From Deltaproteobacteria bacterium (GTDB lineage Bacteria; Desulfobacterota; Desulfobulbia; Desulfobulbales; SURF-16), in assembly GCA_029933005.1 (NCBI GenBank), contig JAOZOY010000010.1, positions 1 to 56,791 of the forward strand: 56,791 nt of DNA. Direction: 5' to 3'. How positions within the stretch are numbered: position 1 is the stretch's first letter; the number at the start of each line of letters is the position of its first letter. The notes under the pieces are model-generated. The model saw only the letters and a list, made by a program, of their open reading frames with translations. It made no database searches and was not told where the DNA came from. This document shows, piece after piece, positions 25,851-34,003 of this stretch. The position numbers and the translations under genes are program-made.

Positions 25851-26067
25851 GTAAATATTCGGTAAACGTTCACCAGCACTGTGGTTCCCATAAATTAGTG
25901 ATCAGGTGAACGGTTACAATATTCGGCAGCACTTCACAGAAAGGCGATCAGGCGGCCCAGCATACCAAAGTATCGAAGTCTGCGCTTATCTGCTGGTCAG
26001 CCTGCTTACCTCGCTGTAAAGAAAGCACTGCCAAACATTTATAGACCGAATTTTTCGTAACTTTTTT
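25851..26067 (+). mobile_element. Family A MITE, copy A7, truncated and interrupted by D2
   Basis: Starts GTAAATATTCG six bases after the ceramide synthase stop. It is split by element D2, then resumes CGGCAGCACTTCACAG and runs to CCAAACATTTATAGACCGAA and TTTTTCGTAACTTTTTT, losing the last about 18 bp of the family consensus. Together with A6 it forms a subfamily (GGCAGCAC instead of GGCTAGCACC). The truncated right end abuts the ATG of the next gene, so that gene's original leader has been replaced. Confidence 0.8.
25862..25917 (+). mobile_element. Family D element D2 nested in A7
   Basis: 56 bp with ends GTAAACGTTCACCAG and CTGGTGAACGGTTAC-like (ATCAGGTGAACGGTTAC), flanked by the 8-bp duplication AATATTCG (25854-25861 and 25918-25925). 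The duplicated bases are part of the A7 terminus, proving that D2 inserted into A7. Confidence 0.85.
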
Positions 26068-26070
26068 GTA

Positions 26071-26877
26071 ATGGATACAGCGCAGCAATTTTTTACGGCA
26101 GTTGTGCTTGCCGCAGACAGGGAAAAGGATAATCCGGTAGCCAGGGCTGCTGGTGTCCGTTGTAAATCGCTGGCCCCAATCAACGGTACGCCGATGATAT
26201 TCAGGGTTCTTGAAGCACTGTCATCCTCCAGAAGAGTGAAGAACCGGATTCTCTGTGGCCCCCCCGTAACCATTGTGGATCAGGAGCCGGAGCTCAGTGG
26301 CTATATCGCTGCCGGCAAGGCGGGCTGGGTGGAAAACAAGGCTACTCCCAGCTTGAGCGCCCTCCACGTCATGCAGTCAGTTCCAGAAGATATTCCAATC
26401 CTCTTAACAACCAGTGATCATGCTTTGCTGAATCCTCAGATAGTTGATCACTTTTGCAGTGAAGCGCAGAGGTCGGGATGTGACGTTGTCACTGCAGTAG
26501 CCCGCCTTGAGACAGTGGCCACCGCCTATCCTGAAACAAACAGGACCGCTTATCGTTTCAAGGATGGGGCATACTGTTCGTGCAACCTTTTTGCCTTTTT
26601 AACCCCTCAGGCCCGGCAAGTACCATATTTCTGGCGCCGTGTTGAACAGCAGCGCAAGAATCCATTACGAGTAATCAAGGCCCTGGGCTGGATTATGGTA
26701 TTACGTTATTTGCTGGGACGTCTGACCCTGGAAGAGGCATTGGGCAGCATGTCGCACCGTCTGGGGGTCAGTGCCGGGGCCGTTGTCATGCCTTTTCCAG
26801 AGGCTGCCATTGATGTTGATTCAGTGACCGATTGGCATTTTGTTGAGCAGATTGCAACCGTTCACCGGGGCTACTGA
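26071..26877 (+). CDS. MobA-like NTP transferase
   Basis: 268 residues. AVVLAADREKDNPVARAAGV then CKSLAPINGTPMI is the nucleotide-binding loop plus the catalytic Lys of MobA-like/cytidylyltransferase proteins. LLTTSDHALL holds the metal-binding Asp, and DVDSVTDWHFVE near the C-terminus is the second metal site. Proteins of this subtype occur in bacterial sphingolipid clusters, and one (CpgD of Caulobacter) was reported as a phosphoglycerate cytidylyltransferase. This makes it the best CpgD candidate in the window; the substrate is inferred. ATG 26071 has no ribosome site because MITE A7 ends just before it. Confidence 0.75.
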   Translation: MDTAQQFFTAVVLAADREKDNPVARAAGVRCKSLAPINGTPMIFRVLEALSSSRRVKNRILCGPPVTIVDQEPELSGYIAAGKAGWVENKATPSLSALHVMQSVPEDIPILLTTSDHALLNPQIVDHFCSEAQRSGCDVVTAVARLETVATAYPETNRTAYRFKDGAYCSCNLFAFLTPQARQVPYFWRRVEQQRKNPLRVIKALGWIMVLRYLLGRLTLEEALGSMSHRLGVSAGAVVMPFPEAAIDVDSVTDWHFVEQIATVHRGY

Positions 26878-27130
26878 CTTATGAAAACCCCAGTTCTGAT
26901 AACTTAACCTTGAGAGCCCACGGTATCAGCTAGCCCTAAGTTTTGCAGCTCCAGGTCAAATTTTTCAATACTTTTGTTGGTCCCGCTGATTTTGATTGGT
27001 ATCAGTTTTACCGGATTTATGTAGATGCAGATGTCTTTATTCAGGACAAACAATAAAAGTTGGGAATTTGTAACATTATTCAGGATAGAGTCTTCACTGC
27101 AAAACTTAAAGAGTGTAATTTTTTGCACTT

Positions 27131-27172
27131 AGTGTGTACTTTTGTACACACTTCTGGTGTCAGAAATGACAC
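27131..27172. promoter_or_regulatory. Two adjacent dyads, candidate activator sites
   Basis: First dyad: AGTGTGTAC (27131-27139), four T, then GTACACACT (27144-27152). Second dyad: GTGTCA, loop GAAA, TGACAC (27157-27172). Both are perfect. They lie about 120-145 bases upstream of the predicted sigma-54 start point, the usual distance for enhancer-binding protein sites. As RNA they could also form hairpins. No T-run follows, so a terminator is less likely. Confidence 0.5.
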
Positions 27173-27260
27173 TTAAGTTTTGTGTATCAGTGAGACTATG
27201 TTCATGATTTGTCATACTTTTGGGGTTTGTTTGATGCGAATGGCAGGTGTAAAAAAATAA

Positions 27261-27276
27261 TGGCTTAAGTTTTGCA
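27261..27276 (+). promoter_or_regulatory. Sigma-54-type promoter before acyl-ligase gene
   Basis: TGGCTTAAGTTTTGCA matches the RpoN consensus layout TGGCACRNNNNTTGCW: the GG at -24 and GC at -12 are present with exact spacing, and the TTGCA is perfect. Transcription would begin near 27287, leaving a leader of about 160 bases before ATG 27449. Sigma-54 promoters are common in deltaproteobacteria. Two dyads lie upstream as possible activator sites. Confidence 0.6.
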
Positions 27277-27448
27277 ATTTTTAAGTTATAAGAAGAGTAA
27301 AGGGCTTTGACTTTTTGGCTAAAATATGCTTTAAACAGCCCTATAATTATTTTACAAATTTTATGCAAATATGTAAATATGCAAATATTACCTGAATTTA
27401 TGTCATTAAACCTTATGGTAAATTTGTTTTTTGGAGATATATAGCTTA

Positions 27449-29200
27449 ATGAAGGCTACGCCAACTTCTAATAATTTACCATCTAGATCCGATTTTTCTA
27501 CACTTGCTGAGGCCTTGGATTACGCCGCCCAGGGACAAACAGGATATAATTTTTATTCCGGCAGGGGCAAGCTTTATGCTGCTCTTTCCTTTAAAAAACT
27601 GCGTGATGAAGCTCGAATTCTGGCGAGAAAGTTAATCAGTATTGGTGTAATCCGTGGTTCTCGAATGGCGCTTGTGGCGAATACGCATCCCGAGTTTGTT
27701 CGCTTCTTTTTTGCCTGCCAATATGCCGGATTAATACCTGTTCCACTGCCGGCTAAGATACAGTTAAGCGGGCGCAGGGAATACATCAATCAGCTTGAAC
27801 GATTACTGTCGATCTGTCAGGCCAAACTCGCCATGGCCACTGATGACTTCATGCCATTTTTGACAGAAGCTGCAGCAAGATTGGATATACACTTTGTTGG
27901 GAATCCGCAGTCCTACGATGAAATTTCGGAATTTAAAGTCCAGCTGCAGCCTCTGGAGACAAAAGAGTTGGCCTACCTGCAATATACCTCGGGCAGTACC
28001 CGTTTCCCCCGTGGTGTGATGATAACCCAGGAAGAAGTTTTAAATAACCTGTCAGCTATCATAAATTATGGTGTCAAGATTGGACCAGGTGACCGCGCAG
28101 TATCATGGCTTCCTTTCTTTCATGATATGGGCTTGGTTGGTCTGCTTTTAACCCCGCTGGCAAGCCAGATGTCAGTTGATTTCTTAAGTACACGGGCTTT
28201 TGCAATGCGGCCTCGTTTATGGTTAAAGTTGATGTCCGATAATCGGGCAACCATATCTTTCAGCCCTCCATTCGGTTATGACTTGACTTCACGCCGGCTT
28301 CGGGATGATGACATGGGCAGTTATGATCTAAGTGCTTGGCGGGTTGCCGGTATAGGCGCTGAAATGATTCGTACCGAGATGGTTGAGAAGTTTTCAAAAT
28401 TGCTGGCACCCAGCGGTTTTGACGCGCTCGCGTTTTTGCCGTGTTATGGTATGGCAGAGTGTTCCCTGGCGATTTGTTTCGGTCCGCTTGGCAAAGGCAT
28501 GCAGACGGATCTGGTTGATGCCGATCATCTTGCAGAATATCAGAAAGCGAAACCTGTCAATCCTGTATCGGAAAGTGGCAATGACAGATCAACTAATTTT
28601 GTTATCTGCGGTGGGGTGCTGCCTGGGTATGAATTTGAAATTCGTGATTCAGAGGGTCAGACTCTCCCTGATCGGCAATGTGGTACGCTGTTTTTAAAGG
28701 GCCCAAGTGTTATGTCAGGTTACTTTGGGGATCTTAAAGCTACACGGAAAGTTCTTTCGCCGGAAGGCTGGTTGAATACCGGTGACATTGCTTACCAGAT
28801 AGGTTCTGATATTGTAATTACAGGTCGCTCTAAGGATTTGATAATTATTAATGGGCGTAATATCTGGCCCCAAGAGGTTGAATACCTGGCAGAAATTCAG
28901 CCTGAAATAAGGACTGGAGATGCAACGGCATTTTCAATTTCTAATCCCCATACTGGCGAACTTGCCGTTGTCATGGTTGAATGTCGAGAAAATGACCAGC
29001 AGAAGCGCCTTGATCTGATAAATCGATTAAATGGATTAATCCGCCAGGAATTAGGGATTGACTGTATAATTGAACTCGTTCCCCGGAACACCCTAGCCCG
29101 CACTACATCCGGCAAACCTTCCCGTCATGCAACCCGTAATTATTATCTGAAACAGTTTGCCACAGGCCAATTAGAAGACATATCTGTCGTCAATGCGTAA
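27449..29200 (+). CDS. Fatty acyl-AMP ligase / acyl-ACP synthetase
   Basis: 583 residues from ATG 27449 (GGAG 12 bases upstream). ANL adenylation enzyme: phosphate loop YTSGSTRFPRG (179-189), SWLPFFHDMGL, PCYGMAECSL, and the late hinge region LNTGDIAY with RSKDLIIINGRNIWPQEVE. Length and the SGSTRFPRGVMIT and NGRNIWPQEVE forms fit the FAAL group that hands acyl groups to carrier proteins rather than CoA. In the Caulobacter ceramide pathway such a ligase loads the dedicated ACP. An ACP and Spt gene follow on the same strand, so it likely supplies the acyl chain for sphinganine formation. Confidence 0.85.
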   Translation: MKATPTSNNLPSRSDFSTLAEALDYAAQGQTGYNFYSGRGKLYAALSFKKLRDEARILARKLISIGVIRGSRMALVANTHPEFVRFFFACQYAGLIPVPLPAKIQLSGRREYINQLERLLSICQAKLAMATDDFMPFLTEAAARLDIHFVGNPQSYDEISEFKVQLQPLETKELAYLQYTSGSTRFPRGVMITQEEVLNNLSAIINYGVKIGPGDRAVSWLPFFHDMGLVGLLLTPLASQMSVDFLSTRAFAMRPRLWLKLMSDNRATISFSPPFGYDLTSRRLRDDDMGSYDLSAWRVAGIGAEMIRTEMVEKFSKLLAPSGFDALAFLPCYGMAECSLAICFGPLGKGMQTDLVDADHLAEYQKAKPVNPVSESGNDRSTNFVICGGVLPGYEFEIRDSEGQTLPDRQCGTLFLKGPSVMSGYFGDLKATRKVLSPEGWLNTGDIAYQIGSDIVITGRSKDLIIINGRNIWPQEVEYLAEIQPEIRTGDATAFSISNPHTGELAVVMVECRENDQQKRLDLINRLNGLIRQELGIDCIIELVPRNTLARTTSGKPSRHATRNYYLKQFATGQLEDISVVNA

Positions 29201-29292
29201 TCTGTGAAGAATTGTTTACTGAATTCGGTTGCTGTATCCAATTCCTCAGAACGGTACAGTGGTAGCTGTATCTTCAAATATCACCAAAACTG

Positions 29293-30246
29293 GTGAGCAC
29301 TAAAATTAAATCTATGTCTCGTACGGTTGTAATAACTGGAGCGACGGGATTCATCGGCGGTATGTTAGTCAACCGGTTGGCATCAACCGATTGGCATATT
29401 CGGGCACTGGTTCGTGCCGCTTCACTCGGTAAACGTTCGAAGGATGTTGAACCGGAGTGGGTTACTGGTGACCTCGGAGACAGGGAAAGTCTTAAACGGC
29501 TCGTTGCCGGAGCAGATGCAATTGTGCACTGTGCCGGTGCTGTTCGCGGCGCCAGCCAGAAAGATTTTGACCGTATTAATGTTGGTGGCGTAGCTCGATT
29601 GGTGCAGGTCGCAGCAGCACAGAATCCGAAGCCGCGTTTTTTGTTGTTATCTTCTCTGGCTGCCCGGGAACCACATCTGTCGTTTTATGCAGCAAGCAAA
29701 CGAAATGGTGAAAAGGCACTGGTATCACACTCGGGCAATATGTTTTGGGACGTCTTTCGGCCTCCTGCAGTTTACGGGCCGGGAGACCGTGAAATGCTGC
29801 CACTTTTTCAATGGATGTTCAGAGGGATTGCACCATTGATCGGATCGGACCAGAATCGTCTTTCACTTCTTTATGTTGGGGACTTGGCTGATGCAATCAT
29901 TTCCTGGTTGGCTGACGGCAAAAAAAACCAACGGGTCTATGAGTTGCATGATGGACATCGAGGCGGTTATTCTTGGCAGGAGATCATCGATATTGTCGAA
30001 TGTCTGAACGGCAAATCTGTTTTTCGGGCAAATATTCCTGTATCTTTTGTAAAACTGGTTGCATCGGTTAACCTTATGGCGGCAAGAATTTTTGGTGGCT
30101 CGCCAATGCTGACTCCTGGAAAGGTCAGAGAATTGCTTCATGCGAACTGGGTCGCAGATAACGATCAATTGCGCAGCGAAACCGGTTGGATTCCAAAGGT
30201 GTTACTGGAAGAAGGGTTGCGGCAAACGTTCGGATCTCAGATGTAA
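29293..30246 (+). CDS. NAD-dependent epimerase-type ceramide reductase candidate (CerR-like)
   Basis: 317 residues from GTG 29293 (ATG 29314 is an alternative). Extended short-chain dehydrogenase: GATGFIGG nucleotide loop at 16-23, the catalytic pair Y132-x3-K136 in SFYAASKRNGE, and RPPAVYGPGD downstream. CerR of Caulobacter, which reduces the 3-keto group in bacterial ceramide synthesis, belongs to this superfamily and lies beside spt and the ACP gene, as here. Sequence alone would also allow a sugar epimerase; the assignment rests on order (ligase, reductase, ACP, Spt). Confidence 0.75.
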   Translation: MSTKIKSMSRTVVITGATGFIGGMLVNRLASTDWHIRALVRAASLGKRSKDVEPEWVTGDLGDRESLKRLVAGADAIVHCAGAVRGASQKDFDRINVGGVARLVQVAAAQNPKPRFLLLSSLAAREPHLSFYAASKRNGEKALVSHSGNMFWDVFRPPAVYGPGDREMLPLFQWMFRGIAPLIGSDQNRLSLLYVGDLADAIISWLADGKKNQRVYELHDGHRGGYSWQEIIDIVECLNGKSVFRANIPVSFVKLVASVNLMAARIFGGSPMLTPGKVRELLHANWVADNDQLRSETGWIPKVLLEEGLRQTFGSQM

Positions 30247-30329
30247 AAGTTGTTCATCTAAAATTAAAACAGAAAATGGGCGAAGATGGAGTGCAGCTGA
30301 ACAGTTACTCAAAAAGGAATGTAAATCAC

Positions 30330-30581
30330 ATGTCAACAAACGAAGATGTATTGCAGCAGATTATCGTTATACTGAAATCGATAGTTGGGGAAAATATCAA
30401 GGATATTTCTGTACAGACGGACCTGGTGAATGATTTGGGACTTGATTCCCTGAAGGTCATGGAGATTCTTGAACTCGTGGAAGATCACTTTGACATTTCG
30501 ATACCAATTAATATACTACCGGGAGTTCGCACTGTAGGAGACCTGGTTGTCGGAATCAAAAAAATAATTGAAAATGAGTAA
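30330..30581 (+). CDS. Acyl carrier protein for sphingolipid synthesis
   Basis: 83 residues from ATG 30330. The frame is open upstream to 30186, but that part overlaps the reductase gene and lacks carrier-protein features. The phosphopantetheine serine is S40 in NDLGLDSLKVMEI, and helices II and III (EILELVEDHFDISIP, RTVGDLVVGIKKII) are typical. AAGGA lies 11 bases upstream. A stand-alone ACP between the reductase and spt, with 2 bases to the next ATG, matches the dedicated ACP of bacterial ceramide clusters, which delivers acyl chains to Spt. Confidence 0.88.
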   Translation: MSTNEDVLQQIIVILKSIVGENIKDISVQTDLVNDLGLDSLKVMEILELVEDHFDISIPINILPGVRTVGDLVVGIKKIIENE

Positions 30582-30583
30582 CA

Positions 30584-31768
30584 ATGGCTATTTTTGATAA
30601 ATTCAAACCGTTGGCTGAAGCACGCCAGGAGATGGAGGAAAGCTACAACGATTTTTTCAACATCGTTATGGAGGATATTTCTTCAACAACCGAAGCTGTT
30701 GTAAATGGCCGCAAAGTTATTCTCGCCGGCACGAACAATTATTTAGGTTTGACATTTAACAAAGAATGTATTCGAGCATCATGTCTGGCTGTTGAGAAAG
30801 AGGGCACCGGTACAACAGGTTCACGGATGGCTAATGGCACTTTCTCTGGGCATGTTGCATTGGAAAATGAGCTGTCAGCTTTTTTCGATCGCAGCCATAC
30901 CATTGTGTTTTCAACAGGTTATGTGGCCAACTTAGCAATACTGTCAACCCTCGTCGGACCCGGAGAAGTGATTCTTTTAGATGCTGATTGTCATGCCAGT
31001 ATCTATGATGGATGCAGGCTGGGGGGCGCTGAAGTTATCCGATTCCACCATAATGATATCGGTGATCTGGAAAAGCGTTTGCGACGACTTGAAAAAAGAA
31101 ACACCAATATCTTGATTGTTGTCGAGGGACTCTACAGTATGATGGGCGACAGGGCGCCATTGGCTGATATTGCCTCCCTGAAAAATAAATACAGGGCATA
31201 TCTGGTTGTGGATGAAGCTCATTCCCTTGGTGTTCTGGGAAAGAATGGTCGTGGATTAGCTGAAGAAGCTGGTGTTGAGGAGTCCGTTGATTTTGTTATT
31301 GGCACTTTCAGTAAAAGTCTTGGTGCGATTGGCGGTTTCTGCTCCAGTAACCATCCTGAATTAAATCTTGTTCGTTACGCGAGCAGGCCTTATATTTTTA
31401 CCGCCTCTTCATCTCCTTCAACTATTGCATCCACCCGTACAGCCTTGCGGATTATGCAGGAAAAGCCGGAGTTGCAGCATCGATTGTGGGATAATGCCAA
31501 TTTGTTATATAAGCGTATGAAAGGGCTGGATCTAAACGTTGGGCCGGAAGCAGGGCCCATTATCGCCATTCGCTATAGTAACGTAGAAGACGCGTTTGGG
31601 ATGTGGAACGGCCTTTTAAAACTTGGTATTTATGTAAACATGGTGCTGCCGCCGGCCACGCCTGATGGCGGTGCACTTCTGCGCTGTAGCCTCAGCGCTG
31701 CGCTTTCAACTGAACAGGTTGAGAAAATAGGCGACGCTTTCGCTCTCCTGAATGCTGAATACTCGTAA
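30584..31768 (+). CDS. spt: Serine palmitoyltransferase
   Basis: 394 residues, alpha-oxoamine synthase family (fold type I PLP). The PLP lysine is K244 in GTFSKSLGAIGGF, the cofactor acid is D210 in VDEAHSLGVLG with H213, and the ring-stacking His is H137 in DADCHASIYDG. TGTTGSRMANGTFSGH carries the substrate-binding stretch. Relatives are KBL (glycine) and BioF (alanine); location directly after a dedicated ACP and beside bCerS identifies Spt, which joins serine and an acyl thioester to form 3-ketosphinganine. The stop TAA (31766-31768) lies within MITE A3: before that insertion the reading frame would have run on for seven codons (TCA GGC CGG and so on) to a TAA. Confidence 0.88.
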   Translation: MAIFDKFKPLAEARQEMEESYNDFFNIVMEDISSTTEAVVNGRKVILAGTNNYLGLTFNKECIRASCLAVEKEGTGTTGSRMANGTFSGHVALENELSAFFDRSHTIVFSTGYVANLAILSTLVGPGEVILLDADCHASIYDGCRLGGAEVIRFHHNDIGDLEKRLRRLEKRNTNILIVVEGLYSMMGDRAPLADIASLKNKYRAYLVVDEAHSLGVLGKNGRGLAEEAGVEESVDFVIGTFSKSLGAIGGFCSSNHPELNLVRYASRPYIFTASSSPSTIASTRTALRIMQEKPELQHRLWDNANLLYKRMKGLDLNVGPEAGPIIAIRYSNVEDAFGMWNGLLKLGIYVNMVLPPATPDGGALLRCSLSAALSTEQVEKIGDAFALLNAEYS

Positions 31769-31941
31769 ATATTCGGCCAGCACCCCATCTTCGCCCATTT
31801 CGGAGTCTCGTTCCTCGTTTACCTGGCCTGCTTACATAGCACCAGTATGCGGCGCAGGCCCAAATGGACGAATATGAGGCACTGGCCAAATATTTCATTT
31901 GGGTGATTTTAGCAGGTATTTAACCTAAGCCGAATATTTAC
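31765..31941 (+). mobile_element. Family A IS66-type MITE, copy A3, in spt 3' end
   Basis: 177 bp with GTAAATATTCGGC and GCCGAATATTTAC ends and a perfect 8-bp duplication GAATACTC (31757-31764 and 31942-31949). Bases 2-4 of the element (TAA) end the spt frame. The rest of the 291-bp gap to the ABC transporter (31942-32059) shows no gene. Confidence 0.93.
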
Positions 31942-32059
31942 GAATACTCAGGCCGGATTATTGTCCAGTAATAGACAGATTCAGCAAAAAAACAAAGGGA
32001 TTCCGACTAATATCGAGTCAACTTTTAACGAGGTCTGTTAGAAGTATCGAATTCAAGTT

Positions 32060-33772
32060 ATGCGTTTAATTATTACCTTCTTTAAACGGTATCCGCTCCA
32101 AAGCATTGTTACCCTTACAGCCATGCTTTTTGCCGGTATTGCAGAGGGGTTTGGCTTTGCGATGCTGCTGCCGATGCTGGGACTGGCGATTAACAGTCCT
32201 GCTGGAGCGGGCATATCCACTTCACAGTCCACTTCCACCCTTCAGCAATTAATAGCTGATTTTTTTGCAGTCGTTGGCGTGACCCCGACAATAGGCTTAT
32301 TGCTCACAATTTTTGTGGTGAGTATTTTACTGAAAGCCATCCTCGTTCTGCTGGCCAATAAAAGGATAGGGTACATGGTTGCCCAAGTGGCAACCGACCT
32401 TCGCCTCGCTCTCATTCGTGCCCTGTTTGCTACTCGATGGCAATATTATGTCCATCAGCCCATCGGCAGGTTTACCAACGCTTTTGCCACGGAGGCCACC
32501 AGGTCGGCGAGTGCGTATTTATTTGCTATCCGCGTGCTGGCCCGGCTTTTACATGCGCTTGTATATACTTCGGTAGCTCTGATGCTGGCCTGGGAGGAAA
32601 CCCTTATTACCCTTGGTGCCGGAATTGTCATACTCTATGCACTGCGCCATTTAGTTACCAAGGCGAAAAAGGCCGGCAAACGCCAGACTAAGCTTTTAAG
32701 ATCCCTCCTTGCCCTGTTAACGGATATCTTGCAGTCCATAAAACCGCTGAAGGCCATGGCCCGCGAAAACATGGCTGATCTGGTTCTGCAAGAAAAAACA
32801 ATAAAACTGAATAAGGCTTTACGGAAACAGGTATTCAGCAAGGAAGCACTGAAGGCATTACAAGAGCCCCTGATTACCATTTTCTTTGCCATTGGACTCT
32901 ATGTGGCGATGATTTGCTGGGAGATACCTCTGGCAACTGTAATAATTATGGCTGTTATGTTGGTGAAAATACTAAAAACATTGCAAAAGGCCCAGAAAGA
33001 TCACCAGTCCATGGTTATCGCTGAAAGTGCCTACTGGTCTTTATGGTCTAAAATTAAAGAGACTGAAAACGAGCAGGAAGAATCCCTTGGCACACTTGAA
33101 CCTAGATTTAATGACTCAATTCGCCTGCAGGGAGTTAGTTTTTCATATGAGCAAAAGCCCGTCTTGAAAAATGTATCCTTAATTTTTCCCAAGGGGTCAT
33201 TTTCGGCGATCATTGGCCCCTCCGGTGCGGGAAAGACCACTGTCGCTGACTTGATCACCGGTCTCCTGTTGCCCTGGAAAGGCCAGGTGTGGATTGATGA
33301 AATGCAACTGGCCGAGGTCGACATTAAGGCCTGGCGACAAATGATAGGGTATGTGCCCCAGGAAAAAATGCTTTTGCATGATACTGTGCGTGTTAATGTG
33401 ACTCTTGGCGACTCCAGGTTCACCGATAGTGATGTTGAAAATGCTCTGCGTGATTCGGGGGCCTGGGATTTTATCTCTGAAATGTCTGATGGCATTGATA
33501 CCATCGTGGGTGAGCGCGGAAGTCGCTTTTCCGGGGGACAGCGTCAGCGTATTACAATTGCCAGGGCACTGGTGCATAAACCACAACTGTTGATCCTGGA
33601 TGAAGCAACCAGTGCACTTGATCCTGCCAGCGAAGCTGATATTTGTCAGGCTCTGAGTCAGTTGAGAGGAAAGCTTACAATTCTGGCAATTTCACATCAA
33701 ACAGCCATTCTGGATGCAGCAGACAGAGCATATCGACTGGAAGGCGGCATTGCTCAGCTTATGGATAAATAA
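32060..33772 (+). CDS. MsbA-like ABC exporter in sphingolipid locus
   Basis: 570 residues, an ABC exporter half-transporter. Six membrane spans lie within about residues 15-300, then an ATPase domain with Walker A GPSGAGKTT, signature FSGGQRQR, Walker B LLILDEATSALD and switch ISHQTA (His in SHQ). It is clearly distinct from msbA at 16491 and follows spt. A role as flippase for ceramide or its phospho-derivative is plausible but inferred from place only; polysaccharide or lipid export are alternatives. No ribosome site is evident before ATG 32060. Confidence 0.8.
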   Translation: MRLIITFFKRYPLQSIVTLTAMLFAGIAEGFGFAMLLPMLGLAINSPAGAGISTSQSTSTLQQLIADFFAVVGVTPTIGLLLTIFVVSILLKAILVLLANKRIGYMVAQVATDLRLALIRALFATRWQYYVHQPIGRFTNAFATEATRSASAYLFAIRVLARLLHALVYTSVALMLAWEETLITLGAGIVILYALRHLVTKAKKAGKRQTKLLRSLLALLTDILQSIKPLKAMARENMADLVLQEKTIKLNKALRKQVFSKEALKALQEPLITIFFAIGLYVAMICWEIPLATVIIMAVMLVKILKTLQKAQKDHQSMVIAESAYWSLWSKIKETENEQEESLGTLEPRFNDSIRLQGVSFSYEQKPVLKNVSLIFPKGSFSAIIGPSGAGKTTVADLITGLLLPWKGQVWIDEMQLAEVDIKAWRQMIGYVPQEKMLLHDTVRVNVTLGDSRFTDSDVENALRDSGAWDFISEMSDGIDTIVGERGSRFSGGQRQRITIARALVHKPQLLILDEATSALDPASEADICQALSQLRGKLTILAISHQTAILDAADRAYRLEGGIAQLMDK

Positions 33773-33857
33773 AGTTTTCAGTATTTTAACCCACTAAAGT
33801 GGAATAAGATATCAGATTTTTCAGGACTCTTTTCAGTACTCGCTTGGCGGGTGTAAG

Positions 33858-33913
33858 TCCCTTAACAGTAGAGGCAGATAGCGAACAGAGAGAGACCTTC
33901 GAGTTGTTTGTTT
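33858..33913 (+). repeat. Family C repeat, copy C2
   Basis: Contains CTTAACAGTAGAGGCAGATA followed by GCGAACAGAGAGAGACCTTC, nearly the same as C3 and, in part, C1. The 231-bp gap 33773-34003 also holds TAACCCACTAAAGTGGAA (33787-33804), an 18-bp motif seen in two other gaps. Confidence 0.55.
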
Positions 33914-34003
33914 CAAAGAAGTTTCTGAATTTTTTGCCACAAATGACACGAAAATAATTCTTAAGGGACTAAATATGATTTTGTTTAGTTGAGTAGGGAG
34001 TGC

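Larger units (their letters stand above)
26878..27448. other. AT-rich regulatory gap before acyl-ligase operon
   Basis: 571 bp without a convincing gene, clearly more A/T-rich than its surroundings. It contains four TTAAGTTTTG blocks (26936, inverted at 27097, 27173, 27265), two adjacent dyads (27131-27172) and a sigma-54-type promoter (27261-27276). A minus-strand frame of 74 codons (26904-27128) exists, but its product is not recognised and it lacks a clear ribosome site. Confidence 0.5.

Noticed and set aside
26904-27128. Minus-strand 74-codon frame in the AT-rich gap
   Set aside because: No recognisable family, no clear start signal, and it lies between inverted TTAAGTTTTG blocks; more likely a chance frame in a regulatory region.
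27131-27172. Tandem hairpins as a rho-independent terminator of 26071-26877
   Set aside because: They lie 250 bases after the gene and lack a following T-run; position relative to the sigma-54 boxes fits activator sites better.
33858-33913. Group II intron fragment suggested by GGGTGTAAGTCC near C2
   Set aside because: Only a few bases resemble intron domains, there is no domain V hairpin and no reverse transcriptase gene.
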